64,000 nucleotides of DNA from Bacillota bacterium. GTDB taxonomy: Bacteria; Bacillota; Bacilli; Paenibacillales; NBRC-103111. The position numbers and the translations under genes were made by a program. The stretch lies in assembly GCA_023386955.1 (NCBI GenBank), contig JAEWIS010000023.1:124001-188000 (forward strand), in the 5' to 3' direction. Positions 1-9,007 of this stretch are shown in pieces. The notes below the pieces were generated by a model. That model worked only from the letters and a program-made list of their open reading frames with translations, ran no database searches and was not told where the DNA came from. Numbering within the stretch: the stretch's first letter is position 1; the number at the start of each line of letters is the position of its first letter.

Positions 1-23
1 CCAAAAATGAGAGGAGCGATTCC

Positions 24-3000
24 ATGATGAAGAGATTGGCCAGGCTGATGTGTTTGTTCCTGGTAACGGCAATGCTGGCGGGGCTGGTAGAGCCTGCTTT
101 GAGCCTGCCGGAAGTCCATGCTGCGGAGGCCAGACCTGAATTGACAGTAAGCAGGACGGTATATGCTCCTGTGATTGACGGCAGCTTGGACGAGTCCATT
201 TGGAGCGTCAGCCAGCCTCTGCCGGTCCATGCCGGGGAAGGTGCCTTCCAGGATGCCCGATTCGGCGTGCTTTGGGACAACACGTATCTGTACGTCGGGG
301 TAAAGGCGGATGATTCCACCCTGATTAATGACCCGTCCGCAGGGTATTGGTTTGACCAGGACAATATTAACATTTTCCTGGATCCGACTATGCACCGGTC
401 GGGGCCTTTTGTGAACGGGGATATGCAGCTTGGTTTTGTTTACCGGCCGGGTTCTATGACACCGGAGTTCCGCTTCGGTGCTGCCTTGAACAACCATAGC
501 GGCAAGGACGAAAAACGGATTCTCCGGGCTATCAGCCAAACCGGCACCGGCTGGAATCTGGAGGTGGCCGTTCCATGGGATATGCTGGGCTTCGATCCCG
601 TCACCACCAAGCAGCTGGGCATGAACATCGGGGTGACCGATCGGTACGACGATGGCTCCGCCAAGGCCGTCAAAAGCCGCAACAGCTACTGGAGCGCCTT
701 CGGCTCCGCTACCTTCTGGAATGATACCACCGGCTACGGCACACTGGTTCTGTCGGAAACTCCGGCAGCGGGAACGGTGAGTCAGGTGCTGCTGGAGGAG
801 GATTTTGAACAAGTTCCGGCCGGAGAACTGCCTGTGGGCTGGATCTCCGACGTCAACGCAGGAAGCCCTGCCTTCAGTGTAGTGGAGGATACCTACGGCA
901 ACCGGCGTTTGGCCTTCAGCGGCAGTGCTTCGGGCAAACAAAGCAGGGCCATTGCGCCTGTGCAAGGCGATAATTATATGATTGAAACGGATTTGCGGTT
1001 CGAAAAGGTGCTGGACAGCGCCAGATGGGCCTCGTTGATGTTCCGTGTGCCCTCTGAGGGGAAACCGCCGTATAATCAGATGGCTGTGCGCCAGGACGGC
1101 AGATACGAGTTCGCTTACCGGACGGCAAGCGGAGGCTGGCAGGTGCCGGAGAAGGGCAATTGGAGCCAGGCTTTGGCTGTGGGCGGCGATTATACCTTGA
1201 AGGTGCGGGTATATGGAAGCAACATTCAGGAGTTTATCAAAGCCAAGGATGATCCCGAATACACCAAGCTGCTGGATATGAACGTTTCCGGCGCTAATGC
1301 AGCCTATCTGAACGAAGCCGGCAAGGTCGGCCTCCAGGTGGATCAAAGCCAGGTCTCCTTCGATAATCTGAAGGTAACCCGGATTACTGCGGACCGTTTA
1401 GACCTCTCGGTGCCTGCTTCTGTTGAAGCGTTAACAGGACCGTTGACCGTAACGGGAGCCGTGTATTATTCCGATGGCATCCTCCAGAGTCCGTTGCCCG
1501 GCAAGCTGAAGCTTTACTCCTCCGATGAAAGTGTGCTGGCAGTACGCAGCAATCTTGCCTATCCGGTAGGCGCCGGATCTGCGGAGTTGAAGCTGGTGTA
1601 TGAGAATCTGGAGCTGACCCGGACGGTTGCGGTTACTCCATCGACGGTTGGCGCCCAAGCAACGGCAATCCGACACACTCCGGGTTACGTGCTTGCCGAT
1701 GCTGGAATACCTTTTTCCTTGCATGATATTGTGTTAAACGCTGACTTTACCGATTTCAGCACCAAGGATATCCGGGGAGACGCGGCAACCTGGACGGCGT
1801 CGCAGGACAGCGGCGTCACTATCACCAATGGCACCGTTACGGCGGCTTCCCAAGGTGTTTATCCTTTGACGGTAAAGAAGGATGCGGCAAGCACTCAAGT
1901 GCTTCTGGTGGTCAAAAATCCGGGGGACAGCGAATATGTTCTCTATGAGGAGAATTTCGACGGAATCGCTGATGGCACCATGCCGGAGGGCTGGAGCCGT
2001 AAGGAAGGCACTACCGCATCCAAGGCGGCGGTGCAGCAGGGGGCTTTTGTGCTGGATGCTCTGGCAGCGCCGGACAATCCTTCCCGGGTGCTGCTGCCGG
2101 ACTATCTGGGACTGTTCGGCAACTACAAGATAGAGGCCGACACCACCCACCTGGCCGCCAATGATGCAGCCCGCTGGAGCTCCATCATGTACCGGGTTCA
2201 AAATAACGACTATCCGTATTACCAGATGGCGGTGCGTCAAGGCGCTACGGCGATTAATGGCGTAGAGTTTGCGGAACGCACAGCAGCTAACGGGTGGAAT
2301 GTGATGGAGAAGGGCTCTTTTGAGGAAAGTCTGGACAGCGGGAAGCTGTACCACTACACCGTGAAGGCCAAGGACAGCCGGGTCCAGCAGTTCATCGACG
2401 ACAAGCTTATCGTGGATACGGATGTGGCGACTCTGTACTCCAAGGGACGTATCGGCATCCAAGCCAACGGCAGCAAAATGAAGCTGGACAATGTGAAGGT
2501 GACGCTGCAGCTGGACCCGCTCCCTCCTATGGCGGCGGACCGGTTTGCCCGGATTGCCTCCCCGGACACCGGTATTGCCATGGCTCCGTCCGTGGTAACG
2601 GAAATTACTGGCGCCGGTCAATTGGCGGCCTTGGCTGCTCCGAACCTTCCTACTACTGTCATTCTCCATGTGGGCAAAGGTTTGAAGGTGACGGATCCAA
2701 CCGGGACGCAGGAGCTGGGAGAGCTGCCGGCGTTACTGGAATCCCTCCAGTACAGGATGATTCCCGCCTTTTATATCCATGATGCGGACACCGCAGTTGA
2801 ATTGACGGATTATCTGACAGCACACAAGATTGAGGACTCCTTCATCATAGCCGATGCCGGCCATCAGGAGCTGGTGAAGGAGGCACGCCAGCGCTACAAA
2901 AGGACCCAAGGTGTCATCGACTACAGGAAGGCTGCCGGGTTATCGGATGAGGCGTTGATGGACATCCGCAAGGAAACCACACGGAACGGCGCCAAGATTG

Positions 3001-5477
3001 CGCTGATGCCGCAAAGCTTCATTACAAAAGAACGTACCAACTATCTCCAGCTCCGGGCTATTGTGGTTTGGGGAGCGGCGGAAACATCGGCGGCAGCTCC
3101 GGCTTTGCCCATGCATAAGCTGATTACCGCAGGGGTCAACGGCATCGTCACCGCTTCACCGGAGCAGGCTTATGGCGCATACAAGGTGTATTCCCATGGA
3201 ACAACCTTGATTCGCAAGCCTTACATTATCGGCCACCGCGGTTTGCCGACCATGTCACCGGAGAATACCATTGAAAGCAACAAACTGGCTTTGGACTATG
3301 GTTCGGATTTTATCGAAAATGATATCTATCTGAGCAAGGACGGCCACCTGGTGATTCTGCATGACGGATCGCTGGAGCGTACCACCAACGGAAGCGGGAA
3401 TGTCACCCAATATACCTTGGAGGAATTGAAAAAGCTGAATGCCAACAAGTCGTTCCCGGTGGGCTATGACTATGTGCAGATTCCCACCTTCCTGGAGCAG
3501 ATTGAGCTGGTGAAGGAACGCAATGCCATGCTCATGGCCGAGATCAAACAAACGGATACCAATGCGGTTGTGGATGCTTATGTGAAGTTAATTGAAGAAA
3601 CGGATTCGGAGGCGTATATCGATTCCATGTCCTTTAGCCCGGACCGTCTGGCTTATCTGTCCCAGATCATGCCGGACATGCCTACCGGATTATTGGTCAA
3701 CAGCATTAGTTCCAATGAATCCAATCCCACCAAATCCGTGCGGGATGCGCTGGCCCAAGTGCAGGGGTTAAACGCTACCTTTGACGTGGGGTATTATGGC
3801 ATCGGCAAGAACTTCCTGGAAGCCGCCCAGCACCGGGGGCTGATTGTTTCCCCCTGGACCATCAATTCCAAGAATGATCTGATGAATCTGTTTAAGCTGG
3901 GTGTGTTTGGCCTCACCACCGACTATGCCCATTGGGCCGGAGATTGGGCGGCCTCCATCAAGCCGGAGCAGGAGACCTATAAGCTGGATGTAAACGGCAA
4001 GGCCAACCTGTCGGCAATCCTCACCGCCTACAAAGGCACACAAACCGCCATTATGCCGGAGCTGGTTTGGCTGGACGGGCAAGAGCATGTGGCCGTGACC
4101 GGCACAGAAGTAACGGCGCTAACTCCGGGCACCGCCCATGTGCTGCTCCGTTACACCGCCACACTGGATGACAGCAGCACCTACGATTTGTACAGCGTGC
4201 CGGTAACAGTTGAGGTGGCGGGTGCGCCGGATGACGGCAGTTCGGAAGAACCGGGTTCCCCGGAACAGCCGTCCGTGACCCCTTCACCAGGAGCAACACC
4301 ACCTGTGCAGCCTGCTAATATTATAGAGGCGAAGGATGGTAAGGTGGAAGCAGCCGCTTTGGAAAAGGCTTTAGCTACCCACTCCCAAGTGGAGATTAAG
4401 CTGGACGGAAGCAGCTTGGTTATTCCTTCTGCCGGTCTGCTGCAAGCTGCGAACCAACAGGGCAAACAGCTGGTGATCAGCGGGGAAGCTGCTACGTACC
4501 GATTGCCGCTGTCCGTTTTGAAGCTGGACGAGCTGGCTCGGAATTTGGGTACTAGCGTGGAAGATGTCACCCTTCACGTGACCATCCGTAAGCTGAATGA
4601 ACAGGAAACAACCGGACTGAATGCAGCATTGGCGAAAACAGGAGGCGGGTTAGCGGCAGAACCGTTGGACTTTGAGGTAAAGGCCTCCGCATCCAACGGG
4701 AAAACCGTCAAGCTCACCTTCGGCTCCGACTATATCACCAGAGAGATGACCGTACAAAAGACGGTTGATCCGCGCAAAGCCACTGCCGCCTGGTATTCCC
4801 CGGAATGGGGCGGGCTGCGGTTTGTACCGTCCCTTTTCTCGGTGAAGGACGGGAAGTCTGTGGTGGAGATCAAACGCCCGGGCAACAGCGTCTACACGAT
4901 AGTGGAGCATGACTTCCGCTTCGCCGATATGACCGGACATTGGGCGGCGAAGGATGTGGAGCTGTTGGCCAACAAGCTCATCGTGGAAGGAACGGGGAAC
5001 GGCCGCTTTGAAGGCGACCGCACCATCACCCGCGCTGAGTTTGCAGCATTGCTGGTCCGCGCATTGGGATTAAGCCCTGTGGCAGCAGGCTCTGCCTTCA
5101 AGGATGTGGAGGCCGGGGCCTGGTATGCCCGTGATGTGGCCACAGCCGTAGCCTCAGGTCTCATTAACGGCTACGACGATGGCACCTTCCGGCCGGACCG
5201 GGTCATCACCCGCGAAGAATTGGCGGCGATGTCCATGCGAGCATTGGCTGTTACCGGCACAGGCAAGAATGCAGTAGAGGATCTGAGCGTGCTGAAGCCG
5301 TATACCGATTCTGCGCAGATTATTTGGGCCAAGGAGGAGATTGCTTCCGCCATCGGGCTAGGGCTGATGAACGGCACCACGGACACTACCTTGTCTCCGC
5401 AAGGAACGGCCACCCGTGCCGAGTCTGCAGCTATGCTGAAGCGTCTTTTGGCCAAGGCGCGGTTTATCAACGAATGA
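24..5477 (+). CDS. SLH-anchored glycerophosphodiester phosphodiesterase, multidomain, secreted
   Basis: 1817 residues. A signal peptide (about 1-33) is followed by a CBM9/DOMON-like sugar-binding region (about 40-245), two related beta-sandwich repeats (about 252-455 and 640-835, both containing PYxQMAVRQ), and a poorly conserved GDPD-like barrel (about 840-1060). The active GDPD domain lies at about 1065-1310, with GHRG, SPENT, FIEND and LHD supplying the usual catalytic and metal-binding residues. An Ig-like segment, a Pro/Thr/Glu linker, an S-layer-associated region (about 1435-1625) and three SLH motifs (from about 1630) end the protein. By family it should cut glycerophosphodiesters to glycerol-3-phosphate plus alcohol at the cell surface, held on secondary cell-wall polymer by the SLH motifs. 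The start is preceded by GAGGAG. GlpP, a HAD phosphatase and a Ugp-like importer follow on the same strand, which suggests uptake of the released product. GDPD and SLH calls are firm; the substrate is inferred. Confidence 0.9.
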   Translation: MMKRLARLMCLFLVTAMLAGLVEPALSLPEVHAAEARPELTVSRTVYAPVIDGSLDESIWSVSQPLPVHAGEGAFQDARFGVLWDNTYLYVGVKADDSTLINDPSAGYWFDQDNINIFLDPTMHRSGPFVNGDMQLGFVYRPGSMTPEFRFGAALNNHSGKDEKRILRAISQTGTGWNLEVAVPWDMLGFDPVTTKQLGMNIGVTDRYDDGSAKAVKSRNSYWSAFGSATFWNDTTGYGTLVLSETPAAGTVSQVLLEEDFEQVPAGELPVGWISDVNAGSPAFSVVEDTYGNRRLAFSGSASGKQSRAIAPVQGDNYMIETDLRFEKVLDSARWASLMFRVPSEGKPPYNQMAVRQDGRYEFAYRTASGGWQVPEKGNWSQALAVGGDYTLKVRVYGSNIQEFIKAKDDPEYTKLLDMNVSGANAAYLNEAGKVGLQVDQSQVSFDNLKVTRITADRLDLSVPASVEALTGPLTVTGAVYYSDGILQSPLPGKLKLYSSDESVLAVRSNLAYPVGAGSAELKLVYENLELTRTVAVTPSTVGAQATAIRHTPGYVLADAGIPFSLHDIVLNADFTDFSTKDIRGDAATWTASQDSGVTITNGTVTAASQGVYPLTVKKDAASTQVLLVVKNPGDSEYVLYEENFDGIADGTMPEGWSRKEGTTASKAAVQQGAFVLDALAAPDNPSRVLLPDYLGLFGNYKIEADTTHLAANDAARWSSIMYRVQNNDYPYYQMAVRQGATAINGVEFAERTAANGWNVMEKGSFEESLDSGKLYHYTVKAKDSRVQQFIDDKLIVDTDVATLYSKGRIGIQANGSKMKLDNVKVTLQLDPLPPMAADRFARIASPDTGIAMAPSVVTEITGAGQLAALAAPNLPTTVILHVGKGLKVTDPTGTQELGELPALLESLQYRMIPAFYIHDADTAVELTDYLTAHKIEDSFIIADAGHQELVKEARQRYKRTQGVIDYRKAAGLSDEALMDIRKETTRNGAKIALMPQSFITKERTNYLQLRAIVVWGAAETSAAAPALPMHKLITAGVNGIVTASPEQAYGAYKVYSHGTTLIRKPYIIGHRGLPTMSPENTIESNKLALDYGSDFIENDIYLSKDGHLVILHDGSLERTTNGSGNVTQYTLEELKKLNANKSFPVGYDYVQIPTFLEQIELVKERNAMLMAEIKQTDTNAVVDAYVKLIEETDSEAYIDSMSFSPDRLAYLSQIMPDMPTGLLVNSISSNESNPTKSVRDALAQVQGLNATFDVGYYGIGKNFLEAAQHRGLIVSPWTINSKNDLMNLFKLGVFGLTTDYAHWAGDWAASIKPEQETYKLDVNGKANLSAILTAYKGTQTAIMPELVWLDGQEHVAVTGTEVTALTPGTAHVLLRYTATLDDSSTYDLYSVPVTVEVAGAPDDGSSEEPGSPEQPSVTPSPGATPPVQPANIIEAKDGKVEAAALEKALATHSQVEIKLDGSSLVIPSAGLLQAANQQGKQLVISGEAATYRLPLSVLKLDELARNLGTSVEDVTLHVTIRKLNEQETTGLNAALAKTGGGLAAEPLDFEVKASASNGKTVKLTFGSDYITREMTVQKTVDPRKATAAWYSPEWGGLRFVPSLFSVKDGKSVVEIKRPGNSVYTIVEHDFRFADMTGHWAAKDVELLANKLIVEGTGNGRFEGDRTITRAEFAALLVRALGLSPVAAGSAFKDVEAGAWYARDVATAVASGLINGYDDGTFRPDRVITREELAAMSMRALAVTGTGKNAVEDLSVLKPYTDSAQIIWAKEEIASAIGLGLMNGTTDTTLSPQGTATRAESAAMLKRLLAKARFINE

Positions 5478-5509
5478 TGGGCGGAGGCTGTGGCTGCTGC
5501 TTGTACCTG

Positions 5510-5647
5510 TAACGGAACTGTATAACCCTTTCCACCGGAATTCCGGTCTGGGGAACCGCTAACGGAACTGCGGAGCGCTTACAGTGGGAAAAGCGGGCTT
5601 TGGAGCCTGAAATTCCCCTGTAAGCGTCTCTTAAGTTCCGTTAACAT
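5510..5647. repeat. Intergenic repeat family A, copies 1-3
   Basis: The gap between the GDPD gene and glpP holds two forward units beginning TAACGGAACTG (near 5511 and 5560, about 50 bp apart) and one inverted unit (near 5617-5645) ending in AGTTCCGTTA. The same family recurs at 41.95-42.2 kb. Units carry an internal AGCGCTTA-like or TAAGCG-like half. No protein is encoded here. Confidence 0.7.
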
Positions 5648-5703
5648 TCCCCGAATGTTCATTTGATAAGGTGGAGGAGATACGATAAAAGGAGTGGTGG
5701 CTT

Positions 5704-6267
5704 GTGAAACCGGGTTTGCATGAGTATTGGGTGGAAAAAAAGATTATCCCCGCGGTGCGTACCCCGGAGGATCTGGAGGAGGCTTGCAGGAGCGAATGGC
5801 CCGCCATTTTTCTGCTGACGGGAGATTTACTGACCGTTGAGCACTATGTGGGACAAGCCCTGAGTGCGGGCAAACAGGTGTTTCTCCATGTGGATTTTAT
5901 TATGGGGTTGGGAGGGGACCCCATCGTGATGAAGTATATCGCGGAGAAGGTCCGTCCAACGGGAATCATTTCCACCAAAAGCCATTTCGTGAAACATGCC
6001 AAACGGAACGGGCTGATGGCCATTCAGCGTCTGTTTCTGATTGATACAGGAGCGCTGCAGCATGGCATCCAGAATATTGAACAGAGCGGACCGGATGCGG
6101 TGGAGATTATGCCGGGCCTCATCCCCAGGGTCATCCGGGAGCTGAAAACCCGCGTCAACGTGCCGATTATTGCGGGAGGGCTGATCCGCGACCACAGCGA
6201 AATCCATACGGCGCTGGAGGCCGGGGCCATGGCGGTGTCCATGGGGGATAAGCGGCTTTGGGTATGA
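5704..6267 (+). CDS. glpP: Glycerol uptake operon antiterminator GlpP family
   Basis: 187 residues, close to the usual length of about 190. The protein resembles GlpP along its whole length: a small TIM-barrel-like RNA-binding regulator with the conserved blocks AIFLLTGDL, FLHVDFIMGLGGD, GIISTKS, QRLFLIDT, EIMPGLIP and PIIAGGLI. In Bacillus subtilis GlpP binds leader mRNA when glycerol-3-phosphate is present and prevents early termination. The GTG start follows AAAAGGAGTGG. A hairpin plus T-run lies downstream at 6400-6484, ahead of the HAD phosphatase gene, and is a candidate target. There is no glpF, glpK or glpD next to it, so here GlpP accompanies a surface GDPD and an importer instead. 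Family assignment is firm; the local target is inferred. Confidence 0.9.
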   Translation: MKPGLHEYWVEKKIIPAVRTPEDLEEACRSEWPAIFLLTGDLLTVEHYVGQALSAGKQVFLHVDFIMGLGGDPIVMKYIAEKVRPTGIISTKSHFVKHAKRNGLMAIQRLFLIDTGALQHGIQNIEQSGPDAVEIMPGLIPRVIRELKTRVNVPIIAGGLIRDHSEIHTALEAGAMAVSMGDKRLWV

Positions 6268-6399
6268 CGGCTGCCTGCTCGGGATTTACAAACTCTTCAT
6301 CTGGAGATAATCGGCGGTTAACAATGGCGGGCTAATATAATGACAAGCAGGACAAGCAAGAGTGATTTAACTGAATACGCATAGGGTAGAGTCGAGGAG

Positions 6400-6484
6400 A
6401 AAACCCTTTTATGCAGCCAGCAAGCAAGCACATACACATGCGTGTATTCGTGTATGCTGTTTGAAGCCGCATAAAGGGTTTTTT
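6400..6484 (+). promoter_or_regulatory. Leader hairpin-terminator, candidate GlpP antitermination target
   Basis: A left arm at 6400-6414 (AAAACCC, TTTTATGC) pairs with a right arm at 6469-6484 (GCATAAAGGG then six T), with one bulged T. An inner hairpin is formed by CATACAC at 6431-6437 and GTGTATG at 6450-6456. A perfect TATAAT at 6336-6341 upstream could start this leader, although no good -35 is visible. The structure sits between glpP and the HAD gene. It has the form of an attenuator (stem, T-run, then a coding region about 30 nt later). That GlpP acts on it is inference. Confidence 0.5.
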
Positions 6485-6514
6485 GGTTTCCTCAGGAAAG
6501 GGGCTGCAGGCAGA

Positions 6515-7315
6515 TTGCCGGAGGTATGGAAGTACGAGGGTTATTTTTTTGATTTGGACGGGACCATTTATCTGGGCGGACGGCTTCTGCCCGGTGTCCC
6601 GGAGAGTCTGGACCTGCTGCGGCGGTCCGGTAAAAAGGTCATGTTCCTGAGCAATACCACCACCCGGACACGCCAGGAATGTGCGGACCGTCTGCGGCGG
6701 CTGGGGCTTGCGGCATACGAGCATGAGATTATTACCGCAGGGTATGCGTCGGCCGTTTATCTGAAGGATGTAACTCCCAATACGGTGGTTTATGCCATCG
6801 GGGAGCCCGCTCTGCTGAAGGAGCTCATCTTGGCCGGGGTGGACTGCACTGGGAATCCGCTGGCTGCCACTCATGTGCTGGTGGGTATGGATACCCGCTT
6901 TGATTACCACAAGCTGCATCAGGCAGCCCGGGCCCTGCGCAACGGCGCCCAGCTGATCGCGGCCAATCCGGATCCCAATTGCCCCGTGGAGAACGATCTG
7001 CTGCCGGATACCTGGCCGCTGGTCAAGGCGATCGAAACAGCAGGCAGCGCCCATATCGGCATGGTCATCGGTAAACCCTCCGCTTATTATGCCGCCAAGG
7101 TATTGGAGGAATCGAGGCTTCCGGCGGAGCGCTGTCTGATGGTAGGGGACCGGCTGGAGACGGATGTGCGCTTCGGCATTGTTCACGGCTTCGGCACAGC
7201 GCTGGTGCTGACCGGGGCGGCATCCCGGGAGGAACTGGAGCAATCGGGACTCCGGCCGGATTACGTGTGGAGCACCATGGAGGAGCTGTTAACCGCCATG
7301 TCGGCCTCCTTGTAG
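6515..7315 (+). CDS. HAD-IIA family sugar/glycerol-phosphate phosphatase
   Basis: 266 residues from the TTG at 6515, preceded by AGGAAAGGGG. HAD motif I is FFDLDGT; motif II is in LSNTTT; the C2-type cap (HAD-IIA, NagD/AraL/PGP relatives) carries NPDPNCPVENDLL; the C-terminal core has IGKPS and the acidic motif MVGDRLETDVRFG. HAD-IIA enzymes dephosphorylate small phosphosugars or glycerol phosphates. An in-frame TTG at 6461 lies inside the terminator-like leader and has no Shine-Dalgarno sequence, so it was not chosen. With GlpP upstream and a UgpB-like importer downstream, glycerol-3-phosphate is the most economical substrate guess, but the sequence does not prove it. Confidence 0.85.
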   Translation: MPEVWKYEGYFFDLDGTIYLGGRLLPGVPESLDLLRRSGKKVMFLSNTTTRTRQECADRLRRLGLAAYEHEIITAGYASAVYLKDVTPNTVVYAIGEPALLKELILAGVDCTGNPLAATHVLVGMDTRFDYHKLHQAARALRNGAQLIAANPDPNCPVENDLLPDTWPLVKAIETAGSAHIGMVIGKPSAYYAAKVLEESRLPAERCLMVGDRLETDVRFGIVHGFGTALVLTGAASREELEQSGLRPDYVWSTMEELLTAMSASL

Positions 7316-7458
7316 GGACAAGCAATATTTACACCCGCTTCACATTGCGATAATTCTATTCGTTTGCTGATTTGCTAGAGTGTGAGTGGTAGCAGCAAGC
7401 GGGCGCCAGGAGAAGCGGAAGCATAATCACAATCCAGTATAACAAAGGAGAGAAAATC

Positions 7459-8823
7459 ATGCGTTCCCATGTTCTGAAAGCGGCAAGTGCAGCCCTCTGT
7501 TTTTCGGTATTGTTCGGCTGCGGCAACAACGGTACGGCTACCACCGGAGCACCTGCAAACAGCACAAATCCAACCGGCACAACAGCCAGCGGTGCCCCCA
7601 GCACGGCCCCTTCCGCCGAAAGCAGCGAGAAGGTGGAGCTGACCTTCTATTATCCCATTGCTGTAGGCGGCCCGTTGACCACCACCATCGAGAATATGGC
7701 CAAGGAATTTACCAAGGAAAATCCCAATGTTACCGTCAAGCCCGTTTATACCGGCAGCTATGCCGATACGGCGGTCAAAACCCAGGCAGGTGTGCAAAGC
7801 AAAAGTCCGCCTGATGTAGCCGTGCTCCAATCCACCGAGCTGTTCAGCCTGCTGGATATGAACGCCATCCTGCCTTTGGATGATTATATTGCCAAGGAAG
7901 GCAGCAGCTATTTGAGCGACTTTTATCCTGCTTTTATGGCCAATTCCCAAACCGGCGGCAAAACCTGGAGCATTCCGTTCCAACGCAGCACCATTGTGCT
8001 TTATTACAATAAACAAATGTTCAAGGATGCCGGTCTTGATCCGGAGAAGCCGCCGAAAACCTGGGAGGAAATGCGCGACTACGCCAAAAAGCTGACCAAG
8101 GAAGGCCGCTGGGGCCTGGAGATTCCGGTAACGGGCTACGGGTACTGGATGCTGCAGACCTTCGCCCTGCAAAACGGAAAAAACCTGATGACTGAGGACG
8201 GCAAAAAGGTGATGTTCAACACTCCTGAAAATGTGGAGGGGCTGCAGTTCTGGAACGACCTGTCCCAGAAGGACAAGGTTATGCCTACAGGTGCAACCGA
8301 ATGGGGGACGGTGCCCTCGGACTTTATCCAAGGGAAAACCGCGATGATGTACCACACCACCGGGAACCTGACCAACGTCAAAACCAATGCCAAGTTTGAT
8401 TTCGGCGTGACCTACCTGCCCCAGAAGAAAAGCTACGGCAGCCCAACAGGCGGCGGCAACTTCTACATATTCAAGGATATTGACAAGAAGAAGCAGGACG
8501 CAGCCTGGAAGTTTGTCAAGTTCATGACCGAAACCGAACGTGCTGCCCAGTGGAGCATGGACACCGGATATGTGGCGGTTAAGAAGTCGGCTTATGAAAC
8601 GGAACGCATGAAGAAATATGCAGCTGACTTCCCGCAGACGCTGGTGGCCCGGAACCAGCTGCAATATGCAGCCGCTGAGCTGTCCACTCATAACAACGGC
8701 AGGGTGATGAAGATCCTGAATGACCAGGTGCAGGCCGTACTCACCGGAACCGAGACACCTGCCGACTCCCTGAAGAAAGCCCAGCAGGATGCGGACAAGG
8801 TGCTGGAGCCGTACAACAAATAA
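7459..8823 (+). CDS. ABC transporter substrate-binding lipoprotein, UgpB-like (family 1)
   Basis: 454 residues with an N-terminal lipoprotein signal and lipobox LFGC (cleavage before Cys about 21), then a Thr/Ser/Ala-rich linker. The mature part resembles UgpB in order and spacing: an IPFQRST..LYYNK stretch, AGLDPEKPPKTWEEM, and the late GGGNFYIF region. Solute-binding lipoproteins of this cluster deliver sugars or glycerol-3-phosphate to a two-permease importer. The RBS is AAAGGAGAG before ATG. Two permease genes follow after 184 nt. No ATPase gene is present, as is common where a shared MsmX-type ATPase serves several importers. The ligand cannot be read from sequence alone; the neighbouring GDPD and GlpP favour glycerol-3-phosphate or a glycerophosphodiester. 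Confidence 0.88.
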   Translation: MRSHVLKAASAALCFSVLFGCGNNGTATTGAPANSTNPTGTTASGAPSTAPSAESSEKVELTFYYPIAVGGPLTTTIENMAKEFTKENPNVTVKPVYTGSYADTAVKTQAGVQSKSPPDVAVLQSTELFSLLDMNAILPLDDYIAKEGSSYLSDFYPAFMANSQTGGKTWSIPFQRSTIVLYYNKQMFKDAGLDPEKPPKTWEEMRDYAKKLTKEGRWGLEIPVTGYGYWMLQTFALQNGKNLMTEDGKKVMFNTPENVEGLQFWNDLSQKDKVMPTGATEWGTVPSDFIQGKTAMMYHTTGNLTNVKTNAKFDFGVTYLPQKKSYGSPTGGGNFYIFKDIDKKKQDAAWKFVKFMTETERAAQWSMDTGYVAVKKSAYETERMKKYAADFPQTLVARNQLQYAAAELSTHNNGRVMKILNDQVQAVLTGTETPADSLKKAQQDADKVLEPYNK

Positions 8824-8892
8824 CACAGGTTTTCACCACAGCTGCGGCCGTAGCGGTAGGCTTAACGCCGCAGCTTGTGGAGAGGACCATTA

Positions 8893-8994
8893 TGGACCAT
8901 GTTACTACCAGATGATCCTTCAAATTGGCTTCGCCAATTTCGAAGCTGTCCATAACTTATCCGGCCCCTGGCTTGGACCAAGTTATTACCAGAT
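8893..8994 (+). repeat. Near-identical direct repeat flanking a hairpin in the binding-protein/permease gap
   Basis: Two copies of a 21-nt element, TGGACCA..GTTA.TACCAGAT, occur at 8893-8913 and 8974-8994 and differ at two positions. Between them lies a strong hairpin at 8918-8945 (arms AAATTGGC and GCCAATTT, loop TTC). The second copy ends next to the permease ribosome binding site. There is no T-run, so it is not an intrinsic terminator. mRNA stabilisation or processing that sets the binding-protein to permease ratio is one possible role. Confidence 0.5.
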
Positions 8995-9007
8995 TGGAGG
9001 TTCCCCC

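Noticed and set aside
6332..7243. 303-codon minus-strand frame opposite the HAD phosphatase
   Set aside because: Antisense to a recognised gene, low-complexity Gln/Arg/Pro content and no start signal.
7375..8826. 483-codon open frame on the minus strand opposite the UgpB-like gene
   Set aside because: It mirrors a firmly identified lipoprotein gene, has no ribosome binding site and no family-like content; an antisense by-product of codon bias.
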